DNA of 64,000 nucleotides from Sphaerolaimus hirsutus (taxonomy: Eukaryota > Nematoda > Chromadorea > Monhysterida > Sphaerolaimidae): assembly GCA_964036195.1 (NCBI GenBank), contig OZ038452.1, positions 26,857,785 through 26,921,784 on the forward strand. Direction: 5' to 3'. Both the position numbers and the translations under genes were made by a program. Every line of letters begins with the position of its first letter. Position 1 is the stretch's first letter. Shown one piece after another: positions 49,326 to 61,164 of the stretch. The notes beneath the pieces were generated by a model. It was not told the origin of the DNA, ran no database searches, and saw only the letters and a program-made list of their open reading frames with translations.

Positions 49326-49553
49326 GGCAGTATTAGCAATGACCCCAATCGTTTCATTAGATGCACTAAACCAATTCCGTGCTGGGTTTCCCTTTTCACG
49401 TGAAACCCGCTCCACAGTGATCCACACAAGTAACGATGGCAAACAGCAAAGTAAAAGTATTTACAAATTTTCTTCGAATTTTCACACTTTTATGGATTTT
49501 CGGGAATTTTTTTTGATAAAGCAACCAGAAAACACTAAAAGTGTTTGCAGTTT

Positions 49554-49640
49554 TCCAGCGCATTTTACATGACTTTTGACACCTCGCATTTACCTGACAT
49601 TTCACATTTTATAGAGCCTGGGACTGCCCCCAGGGGGTGC
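49554..49640 (-). repeat. Half introner-like element beside a candidate exon
   Basis: Minus strand: CCTGGGGGCAGTCCCAGGCT then ATAAAATGTGAAATGTCAGG, ending in TGTCAAAAGTCATGTAAAATG-type motifs. Confidence 0.55.
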
Positions 49641-49675
49641 TGCGCGGGGGGGGGGGGGGTGGAAAGGGGGTGCAC

Positions 49676-49810
49676 CTCCAACTGACAAGTGTTCGCCTGA
49701 CTCTGGGCTAGCTGCGACGGCTGCGCGGCCGCGTCCCTGCCGGGGCTGGCGGCGGCGGCGCCGCTGGACTCTCCCCCGTTGTCGCCCTTGCCTTTGAGGA
49801 ACTTGAACAT
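49676..49810 (-). CDS. Candidate first coding exon (MFKFLKGKG...), gene unknown
   Basis: ATG at 49810 in a CpG-rich, exon-like island opens 45 codons: MFKFLKGKGDNGGESSG, then an Ala/Ser/Gln-rich stretch, to a donor GAG|GTGCAC at 49676 (phase 0). A second donor ACTT|GTCAGT at 49687 is in phase 1. That phase would splice onto PKA-C exon 2 (44093), making this a possible alternative PKA-C N-terminus. Alternatively it starts another gene whose remaining exons I cannot find. No conserved domain is visible. Confidence 0.35.
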
Positions 49811-50164
49811 GACGCCGCTGCGACGGGCGCGCCGCCGCGCCGGCTGCGGGTTGATAGCGACGCGGCACCGCGTCAACTGCGAGAAGCCGCCCCGCTGGCC
49901 ATGATGCGACGCCGATCTTGGATTGCTAGTGGAGCTATTTAGATTCCATCGTTGCGTTCACATGCCTGAAATTAGTGATCCTGATTGGCTGTCAGAAACA
50001 GATGTTGGCATGGACGACATTTCGCTGAGAGAATATGAACTGCCATATATCCTCGAATAAGTCTCCCCTCGAATGACTCCCCTCCCTAGAATAACTCCCC
50101 TGCCCCTCGAATAACTCACCTGCCCCTCGAATAAGCCCCCCACCCTCTTGTGAGTGTGAGGAAA

Positions 50165-50760
50165 AATTAGGGCCAGGCCTATTTCGCACATAAGCCTGTT
50201 TCGCACAAACGCCCGTTTCGCACACACATGAAACCCGTGTCGTACAAACGCCCGTGTCGACCAAAAACGATGCCTGTGCGAAACGGGCCTATGTGCGGAA
50301 CAGGCGTATGTGCGACACAGGTGTCTGTGCGAAACAGGTGTCTGTGCGAAACAGGCGTCTGTGCGTGTGAGTCGAGTGTGTGACCGGGCAACCCCACCTT
50401 TACCCCCCAGCACAATTGGTTCCAGGCGGCGCAAGGTGGCTGTACAATGCGCAGACAATGTAACATATTGAATGACGCAATGCGACAGGGTTTCAGTCAT
50501 GTCATGCAAAGTGTCAAAATTCAAGGAAAATTCCCTGTAAAATGCCGGGTGGTGGTAAAGTTTGGGTGCCCGGACACGCGCCAGTGACACACACATAGGC
50601 GTCTGTCGCAGATACGCCTGTTTCGCACATAAATAGGCCCGTTTTGCACAGGCATCATTTTTGTGCTAAGCGGGCGTTTGTGCGACGCGGGTTTCATGCG
50701 TGTGCAAAACGGGCGTTTGTGCGAAACAGGCGTATGTGCGAAACAGTGCACCCTCGAAAA
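50165..50760. repeat. Array of inverted GTGCGAAACAGGCG motifs
   Basis: About 16-17-base units: TTTCGCACAAACGCCCG-type on one side (50185-50255) and GTGCGAAACAGGCGTCT-type (50275-50365) on the other. A second set lies at 50590-50755, separated by unrelated sequence containing an introner fragment (50500-50545). Confidence 0.6.
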
Positions 50761-51069
50761 ATTATTCCACTCTGGAATAACTCCCCCTCACTTTGATGGG
50801 TAGAAAACGTTTCACAACATTTCAGATTTAGGGGGAGTTATTCAAGTGGGGTTGATATTCAAGGGGAGGAGTTATTTTTTCCTCAGGTTATGCACTTTAT
50901 TCATTGTATTTACCATAAATACTCAAATGTATTGCCTTGAATAAATCAACCCTGTTGGCGGAGCAGAAAAACAAGTCGCACCCATCGAGTAACGCCCACC
51001 TGTTGGCGTGAAACATGTAAATATAAAAAACATTTGCTGTCGATAACAGACTGAAAAACGAGGTACCTA
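50761..51069. repeat. Diverged TTCAAGGGG/CTCCCCCT repeat
   Basis: GAATAACTCCCCCTCACTTTG ... GGGGGAGTTATTCAAGTGGGG; no gene. Confidence 0.4.
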
Positions 51070-51330
51070 TACTCGGCGGTCCGCAAAGTCTGCACCCAAA
51101 ATCACTTATGTGTTACGCGCCAACGCATCAACACGATACTTGTGCACGCACTTTCACAAAATAAAACAAAAACAAACATATTTTGAAAAGAACGAGTCGA
51201 TTGCAAGATGTTTCGAGCCTGAAATCACATATTTTTTTTTGGAATAATTTAAAAAAAATTAATGATGAGATGACGTCGTGAATGGAGTGTTTTCTTCAGA
51301 AAGATGCATAGGGCGCAAGCCGCAGACGGG
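51070..51330. mobile_element. CGGTCCG MITE, inverted copy
   Basis: ACTCGGCGGTCCGCAAAGTC ... GATGACGTCGTGAATGGAG ... CGCAAGCCGCAGACGG; reverse of the copies at 25754 and 38011. Confidence 0.5.
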
Positions 51331-51744
51331 TGTCCGATTCATGAATGCAAACGCAGCGCTGTAGCATGTGCAACGATACAAATGAATGTAGTATACTCGG
51401 CGGACTTGATACTCTGCACTGCACCCGCACTTGTATAGGTCTCACGTTGGAAGCGTGCCAATGTTCATTTAACCATGAGACTTTGTAAAAAGATTTCGGA
51501 AACCATCGTTGTGAATATGAAGGGTGTGCTTCTAAAAGTACCGATCTACAAATTTTTCAAATTTGAGTTAGGACCATTTTTGGGGTCCCCATAAAAATGC
51601 GCTTCAAAAATATATATAATATGTGGGGGGTGCGAAATTCAATTTTGAGATATGGGGGGTCGAAAAAAGCAAAAAAATCTCAAAATACAGTTTTTGAAAT
51701 TTTAAAAGTACCGATCTACAAGCTTTTTCAGCTTTTGTGTCTTT

Positions 51745-53669
51745 TAGGGTGTCAAAAAATTTTTTTTACGGAAAACGGAAAACGGAAAGGTAAAAAAAAA
51801 TTTCTGCCGGAAAACGGAAAGGTAAAAAAATTTCACTCAGCGGAAAACGGAAAACGGAAAGGTAAAAAAAAATTGTCGGCCGGAAAACGGAAAACGGAAA
51901 AATGAAATGCCGGAAAACGGAAAACGGAAAGCAAAATTTTCACGGAAACGGAAAAAAATAAAGTGAAATTAGCACGGTAATAGACAAATTTGTAGAAGGA
52001 AAACCTGCATGCAGCATTGCCTGTTTGGCTTTGATTGTGGTAGCTGTACATTCTGCAACTATGGATCATGCCTGTAACTTCACTTGTAGTTCAAGCTTAA
52101 CTGAACCAACAAAAAAATCATCAAAAAGTAGCCATAGTGGCCATAGGAAATGAAACACTACGACAATTTCACAGTCTAGAAGCAGTGGGAATCACTGATG
52201 ACCCCTATGCAATTGATGACAACATTGCAGAGGAGATGATAATAAATAGCATAAAATTCAACAACAACAACAAACAATACTATATTGACTGGCCGTATAA
52301 AGAGAGTATCAGTGACCTGCCCACGGGAAAAGCAGAAGCCTTGGTGCGGTTTAAATCACTGATAAGAAGATTCAACAAAGATCCAAACTTATTCGAACAA
52401 TACCGGAAAGTTTTGGATGATCAACTAGAAAAGGGAATAATTGAGATCTGTGACAACAAAACAGACAACAAGGGGATTCATTACCTGCCACACCAGCCAG
52501 TAATCACGCCGGGCAAATCGACATCATGCAGAATCCTGTACGATGGGTCGGCAGGTAAGCCCAGTTTCAACGAGTGCCTTTTTAGAGGACCAATTACAAC
52601 ACCATTAGCACTGGGCCTACTCCTGAGGTTCAGGGCAGGCAATCTAGCATTAATTGCCGATATTGAAAAGGCATTTTTGCAAATAGGATTGCATGACCAA
52701 GCTAGAGACTACACACGATTTTTTTGGCTGAAAGATTCCTCAAAACCAGTAACTGAAAATAACTTAATAGTACTTTGTTTTAAACGCGTACTGTTTGGAC
52801 TTGTGTGCAGCCCAGCAATTTTGGGAGCAGTCATAAAATACCATTTAAATGTGACAATAAACAACATGAATGAATATGAAGAAAATGAAGGGGAATGAAA
52901 CAAGTTGGCGATGATTATAAACAACATTTTTGCAATAACTTCATCATGAGTGTCACGAATGAAGCTGAAGCTTTAGAACTATATTACAAAGTCAAAGCTT
53001 TATTTAACCACTGTTCTATGAACATGAGGGAATGGCTGTCAAACTCCAGATCAGTCATGAATGAAATAGCAGAAAACGACAGGAGTCCAAAGGTGAATAA
53101 AATTGTCACAGTAATGGGCATGAAATAAAATCACCGAACAGACATGCTGGCAATATCAACACCAAAATTGCAAATTGACAGCATCACAACACCAACCAGA
53201 TGAAACTTGAATAAATTATTGGTGTCAGCATATGACCCAATTGGGTTCACAGCACCTGTTTCACTGACCCTGAAATCCCAGTTGTCAATGCTGCTCCAAG
53301 AGACAAAAACAACACAATGGGATGAGCCAATTGAAGATAAATACAGATTAGAAAAACAATGGAAAAATGCCAGTAAACTGAAAATCGAGCCAGAAAATGG
53401 AAAAATGGCCTGGTAAAACGGAAACGGAAAGGTAAAAATTTTTCAGCCGGAAAACGGAAAAATGGCCCGGAAAAATGGAAACGGAAAGGTAAAAAATTTT
53501 CAGCTGCCGGAAAACGGAAAACGGAAAGGTAAAAATTTTTCGGCTGCCGGAAAACGGAAAACGGAAAGGTAAAAATTTTTCGGCTGCCGGAAAACGGAAA
53601 ACGGAAAGGTAAAAAATTTTCCTGCGGAAAGGCGGAAACGGAAAACGGAAACGGAAATTTGACACCCTA
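51745..53669. mobile_element. hAT-type element, CGGAAAACGG family, carrying BEL/Pao sequence
   Basis: Ends TAGGGTGTCAAAAAAT and ATTTGACACCCTA with exact 8-base duplication GTGTCTTT. The outer parts are GGAAAACGGAAAGGT repeats; 52030-53380 is retrotransposon-derived. Confidence 0.87.
52137..53380 (+). pseudogene. Decayed BEL/Pao retrotransposon pol fragment
   Basis: An open frame at 52137-52898 shows the reverse-transcriptase region typical of BEL/Pao (YLPHQPVITPGKST, RILYDGSAGKPSFNECL, ADIEKAFLQIGLHDQARDYTRFFWL, FGLVCSPAILG). It then breaks. Continuation in other frames (52901-53128, SVTNEAEALELYYKVKALF; 53207-53350, VSAYDPIGFTAPVSLTLK) is recognisable. At the usual catalytic YVDD-type site the sequence reads FCNNFIMSV, so the active aspartates are lost. 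No LTRs, protease, RNase H or integrase seen. It is a dead fragment inside a hAT element. Confidence 0.8.
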
Positions 53670-54133
53670 GTGTCTTTAAAAGTACCGATCTACACACTTT
53701 TTTCAAAATTGTTCTTTTAAATGTACTGATCTGCACATTATTTTTTGTGCTTCTAAAAGTACCGATGTCAGATCGGTGTCCGGTTGCGCAAAAACTCATT
53801 TTGTGCTTTTTTATTATGGGTAAAAGTACCGATCTACAGCTTTCTGATTTTGTGCTTTAAAAAATACCGATCTACACGCTATTACCAATTTGTTCCTTTA
53901 AAATGTATTGTACTACAAAAATACAATTCCCTAAATTTTATATAGCTAGTGTTATGTGTATAATCAATGATTATACCCATGCATGTGGATACCCAACAAT
54001 ATGGCCGAAATACCCTTACCCAAAATTCCCATACCCAATACCCATGTATGGGTATTGCATGATCCAAACTTTCAATCACGATTATCTCAAAATCGATTTT
54101 TTGTAGATGGGTACTTTTAGAAGCACACCCTTC

Positions 54134-55334
54134 ATATGTTAACTTATATTCTTATTACAACGATATTTCAACTATTTATAACATAATTTCATAACATACC
54201 TAACTAATAATTTCAATTCTTCAATTTTTTATGAAAAACGAATGCGTACCATACGTTGGCACGTTTCCAGCGTGAACCACGCGTGCAAGTGCAAAGTGTA
54301 AAGTCACTGGAATGTACTCACTGCAGTAATCAACATCACATTTATAAACGCGAAAAAAATTTTGTCTACAGTCCAGGCACGGTACATGCACACAATGTGG
54401 CATTTGCCCCATCAAATCGCCTGGGAAATTATTTTTGTAAAAAATTTTTTTGTGGGGAACTAGGTAATCAAGAGGGATACGTTAATCAAGGGGGATTACT
54501 ACATACCTATTTACATCAACATTTTCAAACACGGTTCTCTCAATTAGACAGCAGTTAAAAAGAAATGGGGTAATACAATGGCATCTCCAATAGAACGGCA
54601 GGTAAAAAAGTTGATGAAAAAATAGAAGGTCGCTCTTCTATTATACGAAATATGGTAACTCAATTTATTTTGAACTCATTGACTTTCAGGAATGGATAAC
54701 TCGGCTCAAATGTTACGTGCATTATAGCAAAATAATTGCTTCGGGAGTGCATAATAAAAGAATGCAGATATCTGGCATTTTTGCGGTGATGTCATTATGT
54801 TCGGAAGAGTGCACTATGAGCAGTTAGAAGTGAGCACCTACAGCGGAACATACCGTATCACCTACAATAGAAGGTATCCTCTTACTGAACGTACAGTTTT
54901 AGCCATTTTAAAACGTTTAAAGACGAAATAAATAAAAGGCCTACCTCCAATAGAAGGCATACCTCCATTAAAAGTGCAGTTGGCTGCATGCCAAAATGTG
55001 TAAAATCGTACAAACGGTGACCAAACATGATGCTGCAGCCTGCATGGCGTCCAGACAACTTTGTGTCAACTTGTATTGACTTGGTGCAAAAGTTTTTGCC
55101 ATTTCAGTATCGTCTCCCATTGGCGCCACACAAGCTGGTTTTCAAGGTTCCCTCTGTGAAAACCCATTATTTAGTTTTCAAATTCATTTAAACACTCTGT
55201 GTAATCAGCAAAACGGCCGCCATCTTTGTTTTTTTATATTTTTCCGCCGGTAGAACACATATTTGAAAACTCGTAAAACAGTAAAATGCTGCAGACAAAA
55301 TATTTTTTTTGTGGAATAAGTATGCATTTGTAGG
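54134..55334. other. Intergenic, no gene seen
   Basis: AT-rich with short motifs shared with other repeats: TTGGCACGTTTCCAGCGTG at 54255, CTACCTCCAATAGAAGGCATA near 54940, GGGGGATTACT near 54490. Confidence 0.4.
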
Positions 55335-56487
55335 CAACGATGGGTAAGTTCTCCAAAAAAAACACTTTCTGTGTTTTGAGTTTTTCAAAAATGAATACCT
55401 GTGTTTTGAGTTTTTTTCTCAAAAAAACTTGAGTAACTCTGTTTTTATTTCTGTGTTTTTTTGTAAAAACTCAAGTTTTTTGAGTTTTTTTTCTAAAAAA
55501 CCCAAGTTTTTTCACCAAAAAATTCGAGTTTTCCCCCAACAAAATTTCGATTTACAGCATTTCGATCTAGAAACAGTGGTTTTCTTATAAAATATTGGTT
55601 TTACACATGTTTTAACCCCACATAACATTTGTGTATTCATTCAAGTGTCAAGAAAGTCCATAAAAATGTCCACAATGAGGACATCAACATCACAACACCA
55701 GCAAGAAAATGCCCAGAAACGACAATTTACGCAGTACTCCAAAATTCTTCAATGGATGTGCACTGTATGGAAGACTACAAATTGATTTGAACTACAACTA
55801 CCATTTACCTCGAAATACCCCCATGGGGGTTTATTATTTCATCAGAAAGTTTTGTAAGGATCATAGAAAATAGTAGGCATTTACGTACTCAAAACAGGTT
55901 ATAAATGCGTACAAACAGGATATATTTGAAATAAACATGTAGATAGCTACACAACCTAGTACAGTCTATGTGTAGCTGTGATGCAAATTAGCAGTAATAA
56001 ATACATCATGTACATTGGATACATGATGTACATCATCCCAGAGGGGGCTATTTCGAGGGAGGGGGGGGCTTATTATTTCACCAGTCCATTTTGATGGGGG
56101 GTTAATTCGAGGTAGTAAGGTATACTTAAATGTCTAAACTTAAATTGTCAAATCCACCGTGAGATGTGCATGCCATCTTGAATTTCTTTTTTGTACCATT
56201 ATAAAATATGAATACATTATGTACATATTTACATACTATACATGCTTATTTTATCTTGTTTAGTTTAACTGAATTAATGTGCATGCAACCGCTTTGCTGA
56301 AAAAAACACAAAAACTCAAAAAAACTTTTCTGTGTTTCCGTGTTTCTGTGTTTCTGTGTTCTCCAAAAAAAACTCATTTGAGTTTTGAGTTTTTCAAAAT
56401 TTATGAGTTTCCGTGTTTCTGTGTAAAACAAAAACACAGAAACTCAATGAGTTTCTGTGTTCAATTTCTGTGTTTTTTCCATCGTTG
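55335..56487. mobile_element. hAT-type element with GAGTTTTTTT/CTGTGTTTTT arms
   Basis: Ends CAACGATGGGTAAG and TTTCCATCGTTG with exact 8-base duplication TTTGTAGG. Arms are AAAACTCAAGTTTTTTGAG repeats. A diverged Tc1-type MITE (about 55802-56122: ACCTCGAAATACCCCCATGG ... GGGGTTAATTCGAGGTAG) is inserted in the middle. Confidence 0.85.
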
Positions 56488-58839
56488 TTTGTAGGACAAG
56501 CTGTAAGCGGCATGTGATGCAGAAAATTATGCTTGATTTTTGGGACTGTATTGTATATTTTATATCTGTGATACATTTAAAAAAAAATAATTTGTTTTCT
56601 AACTATAAATATTTTTTTAAATTCTGTTTTAAATTGTAGATGATATCCATCTCATATATATGTCCAGTTTTTTTCTCTTTCATTTGATACCATGTTTCAC
56701 TATAGAAGTTCAAACATGATGGAGAAATTGTTGTGATGCTCAAAACATTACATAATTTTTTAAAATTACATCTCTGTATCTGTTATCACAGTAAAAAGCC
56801 CTTATTTTTTCACATGAAAAAACAAACAAACTGAATTCAATAACATTTCCACAAAACAAATAATGATATTTTTATACAATCAACTTCATAATTTTTTTAA
56901 AAATCACAAGTGCAATTCAAACAGCTGATTTTGTGTGTAAATGAAAGCCAAAAAAATAAACAACAAGTGAACACTGCGACGATTTCACATTCAATACGCT
57001 AGCACAAAAAAATAAAAACAATTTTATTGTATTGTTTTCAGAAATGTTTTCATTTCATATTAAAATCTGTCACGAAATTTAACATAAACATGAAACGTGC
57101 ACAAAATAAGACATATGTAATATGCATAAAATCAGGTTTGTCACCTGGCCAGATACTGTTTAGTTGTTTGGTCACCTTGGAGTGTTGATGCTGGTATTGA
57201 CCCAAAGATTATGCAAGCAGTTGGTCATACTGGATTAATTCACCAATGACTGGCAATTGAGCAGTATCTAAGTCTGCCATGAGTACATTTAAACCAGTCT
57301 TTCAGTTTCTCTGTGATGGGCCGGGCATCTTGCATTTCATCCCTGTGATTTACATCTGAAATTTCATTTAGCCCATGGTACAGAGCGCCAAACTTACTGC
57401 ATGTAAACTTTCACAAACATTTATCAATTAATGCAATGAAAAATTATATATATATATATTTTAATGCAAGATCATTACTAACAATTGCATGGTACAAACA
57501 AATTTCAGGAAGATTGATTTAATTAACAGTAGTACCAAGTCCCAGATTCTGTGTTGTTGATAAATTAATGAATTCTGTCATGTGATAAGTACTTTTCAAG
57601 ATTGGTAATAACTTATGGAAACAGGTGACATATGCAGTTGTCACCTTAAACATTGCCACAGTGACGTTGATTGAAAAAATTTATTTTATCTTATATGAAT
57701 CCCAAGTTTTCTACAACCCCATCATTACATGCAGCATAAAATACTGCATGTACACTCTTAATTTTACATCAACCCATCCATCCAGTTGTTTTAAAAGGAT
57801 TTTGGAGTAAGTTGGCAAAAATCCATAAACTAGCGATGCGACAATTTTGCTACTTTTGGTGTGAACAGCGACACATTTTCACATATGTTGCACAGATATT
57901 GAAAACTGGCAGTACAGTGAGGTACAGCCGACATTGCCGTACGTCGCTCTACATCAACGTCCACGCTCACTTTTCACAAATGTTCTGCAAATTTGAAAAC
58001 TGTAATGTACATTTTTGAAAACTACATTATTCAATTTTAAGTTTTCAAAATTGTCTTCAGAGTATTATGTTGCCACGCGTCGCTGCTACAGAGGCGACGC
58101 GTCACGTACAGCTTTCAAAAATGTTCTGCAAATGTGAACTTTGAACGGCAAATGTGACTTGCTGAAACCAATATTCACATATGCTTTCACTTATTGAAAA
58201 ATAAAAGTGCAAATTGCACACTTTTGAAAAGCGAACAGCGACGCGTCGCCCAGAAGAGTTTTCAAAAAGGAACATTGAAAGCCAGCTTGTGTGGCCACAT
58301 TGGATCGTACTGGATCGTGAGGTTTCAGTGGGGGTATATATGAGCTGGAATTACAGCTCGACGTATAATTGAAGAATAAAAGTCTAGCGCAACATTTAAG
58401 TAGATGATTATAAATGTCACTTAACTTTATGTTTCCAACTGATCTTACATTGAAATTTCATTGAAAAATCGAAAACTTTGGAAATGGTGGGCCGTGCATG
58501 TAGAGTTTTGGACATCCATTTTGGACATTATTGTGAAATGGATTAGGACTGGATCCGTGATCAATTTTTCAGTAAAATTTCACACTTATAATTAATGCCT
58601 GAAAGAAACCCCACTGATCATCTGAACGCTCCAATGCGAAATGATCCGGAAATGGCAAAAACTTATGCAACGATCAATACTAGGCCTGGTTGACCATTTT
58701 GTTACATTCCAGTTTGATAAGAAGAATTGCGTAATTGTTCACTGTTGGTTAAATGTTTGCAAAATCTAGCGAAAACAATAATAAAAGGTACAGAAAAACG
58801 GACTAAAGTATACCTACAATCGTAGCTAATACGGTAACA
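56488..58839. other. AT-rich intergenic, no gene seen
   Basis: Contains a TA dinucleotide run near 57444 and scattered GCGACGCGT palindromes (58073, 58095, 58245). No frame or splice pattern I can support. Confidence 0.4.
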
Positions 58840-59560
58840 CGTTGCAGGCGGGCGATACGCAACCGCGCGACTGCAGAATTCATTTGGTTCGCATGTCTGC
58901 AGACGACTGGCGGCCTCCGCCGGGCATTCGCCGCTTTGCGCTAGCCGCACGTTAAATGACGTTAGAGCTTACGGAATCAAAAGACTAGCGCGACGCACAC
59001 GCGTTGCATGCTCGCCGTGCAGCGCAGCGCACTGCAGCAGGCGCTCCCATCGCGGCGGTAATGCGGGCCGTGCGGGCGACATGATAACCGAGTCGAGCCG
59101 GGCCGCCGAGCGGGCGCAAAAGAGCCCCTGATCGAAAGCCCGCCGCTCGGCCGCGCCGAGCGGACATTGCGCGCCGCGGTGCACACGCAAACTTGGCCGC
59201 CGCGGCCGGGTGGGCGCGCCGCCGCCGCATTCGAGCGCAAATGAACAACTCGCGGCCGCCGCGAGTCGGCCGCGCCGCCGCCGCCGCCGCCAGTGTCCGG
59301 CCGCGAGGCTTGAATTCCATTAGAATGAATGTAAGGCGCGCGCGCCTAGGGCGCCCCGCAAGTGGGTGGGCGCTGCAACAGCGCCCACTACAGGCAGCGG
59401 GCGGCGGCGCGACGGCCGCGGGCGCCCTACGTTGGAAGTGAACGGGCGCCCGGAGCGCGGCGGCGCGCGAGCGGGCGTCGACCGCTTGGCTTGGCGCCGA
59501 TGCTTTTGCATGACGCATGTACGTACTCGCCTGTAGTGATGGCAACGGACGGAAGCGTGA
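58840..59560. promoter_or_regulatory. Large orphan CpG-rich island
   Basis: The longest CpG-dense stretch in the window, at the level seen in the PKA-C promoter. Long frames on the minus strand (Ala/Arg-rich) are composition artefacts. A donor-like TTCC|GTAAGC at 58974 on the minus strand would suit a 5' UTR exon of a leftward transcript. Confidence 0.4.
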
Positions 59561-60277
59561 GCATTCGCTGCCAGTTGCAACGCTCGCTCGAATGCGACCA
59601 TTCTGGGAATGCCGTAAATATTTTGAAAAGGCCCCCTCGAATAGCCCCCTCCATTGAAAAACTCACCTTTTTTAGTAGAGTTGGGAAAAACTTCCCGACC
59701 CCCGTTGGTTAAATCGACCACCCCTCAGACTGGTAGGAGGGAAAGATGTAACATGTAGAAAATCTTTTGATGGATGTTTTCCGTCAAGACATGTATTTTT
59801 GGAGCTGATGTTCTCTAGTATGATCCAGTGTGAGTTCACTCATTGTAAATACGCCTGCCGCCTGGGTCACGGCTAGCATTGAAAAAAATCATCAATTTTT
59901 AGATAATATAATTAAATATAATCTCAGAAAATCTCTAGAGAAAATATATAATTAAATCTCTCAAAAAACTGGAAAAAAATATAAAAAAATATAAATATCA
60001 GAATTTGAGAGTTTTTATGATATTTTTAAAATCTCAGAAAATCTTTCAAAAAGAAAATAGGTATAATTAAACCTCCCTAGGAAATCGTGAAAAAATATAA
60101 TCTTAATTAAGAAAATATTATATTTTCTGAGATTTTCTAATATTTTTTAAATATAAATCTCCCAGAGATTTTTTTCAATTCTAGTCACGGTTCACGCTGG
60201 AAGGGTCAATGCTGGAAAGGCCAATGATATCTGATGCATGTGATTTTCATAAAAAAAGTTGAGAAAATTCATTGCTA
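59561..60277. other. Intergenic, AAAATCTCTC-rich repeat
   Basis: 59885-60180 has AATCTCAGAAAATCTCTC motifs and their inverse (GAGATTTTCTAATATTTTT). The same unit occurs at 16740-16930, 60750-60890 and 61980-62130, so it is a dispersed repeat. Confidence 0.45.
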
Positions 60278-60691
60278 CCGTTTTTCCTCGAAATACCCCC
60301 CTCTCGAAATACCCCCTCAAAATGAACACTATGAGTTTATTAACGCCCCTCGAAATACCCCCCAAATTCAGTGTATATAGAACGTAGATGACAAAAGCTC
60401 CGGGAAACGCAGAACACACGTGAAAAACAATGACTGTGTTATGTTAGAACGGTGTTTATGCCGTTGACATACTTGTACAAGTCTATAGAGTCCTATACAT
60501 TATGGTTTTTGTTGCATTTTCCGACATCTGTGTACATACGTTTCAGACGACAATTTAGTACTGGGACTTCAAAAATTTCTGGCGAAATAATAAACCCCCT
60601 CGAAATACCACCCCTCGTTTAACCCCCCTCAAAATTTCCACTCTGAAAAAATAACCCCCCCCGGGGCCGGGGGTTATTCGAGGAAATACGG
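60278..60691. mobile_element. Tc1/mariner-type MITE, CCGTTTTTCCTCG family
   Basis: Ends CCGTTTTTCCTCGAAATACC and GTTATTCGAGGAAATACGG between TA dinucleotides. Confidence 0.75.
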
Positions 60692-61164
60692 TATAGTCAA
60701 ATTATGCATCAACGTAGCCACATTGAGCATTGCAAAAAATGGCCAATTTTGAGAAAATATAATTAAATATTATCTCAGAAAATTTCTCGAGAAAAAAATA
60801 TAATTAAATCTCTCGGGTCATTTTTGAAAAAATAATTAAATCTCTGAGAAAATCTCTCACAGTTCAAAAAATCTCAGAAAATCTCTCAACTTAAATCATG
60901 CTATAATCGATATTTCAAGGTGTTTGAACCATTCAGAGTAGATATTAAAAACCTTATGTGTTGTTCAAGCTTTTCATTCAGAATTTCAAATGATAACAAG
61001 ACACTGTCTACTGAAAGTACACTTTGTACTACCATGTATTTACTATCTGAATAATCAACAAAAATATAATTTAGGAACATCTTTCATCATAATAGAATAA
61101 ATCACTTTCACGTGTGATGATCCCCACAGAATTTATCAAATGTTTTTTTCACCAAATTTTGTAA
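60692..61164. other. Intergenic, no gene seen
   Basis: Contains a copy of the AATCTCAGAAAATTTCTC repeat (60750-60890); the rest is AT-rich. Confidence 0.4.

Larger units (their letters stand above)
51519..54133. mobile_element. Element with AAGGGTGTGCTTCTAAAAGTACC ends, hosting a nested insertion
   Basis: Left AAGGGTGTGCTTCTAAAAG and right CTTTTAGAAGCACACCCTT are exact inverses. AAAAGTACCGATCTACA recurs at 51536, 51706, 53680, 53757, 53824 and (altered) 53868. Most of its length is the hAT insertion 51745-53669. A 5' fragment lies at 42438-42494. Confidence 0.75.

Noticed and set aside
50165..50760. CRISPR-like array
   Set aside because: Animal nuclear DNA, units occur in both orientations, spacers absent or irregular, no cas genes.
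52137..53380. Active retrotransposon or retrovirus
   Set aside because: Frames broken, catalytic aspartates absent, no LTRs or integrase; sequence type is BEL/Pao.
58985..59545. 186-aa minus-strand open frame in the CpG island
   Set aside because: High GC makes stops rare; several overlapping frames are equally open and all are Ala/Arg-rich without conservation.
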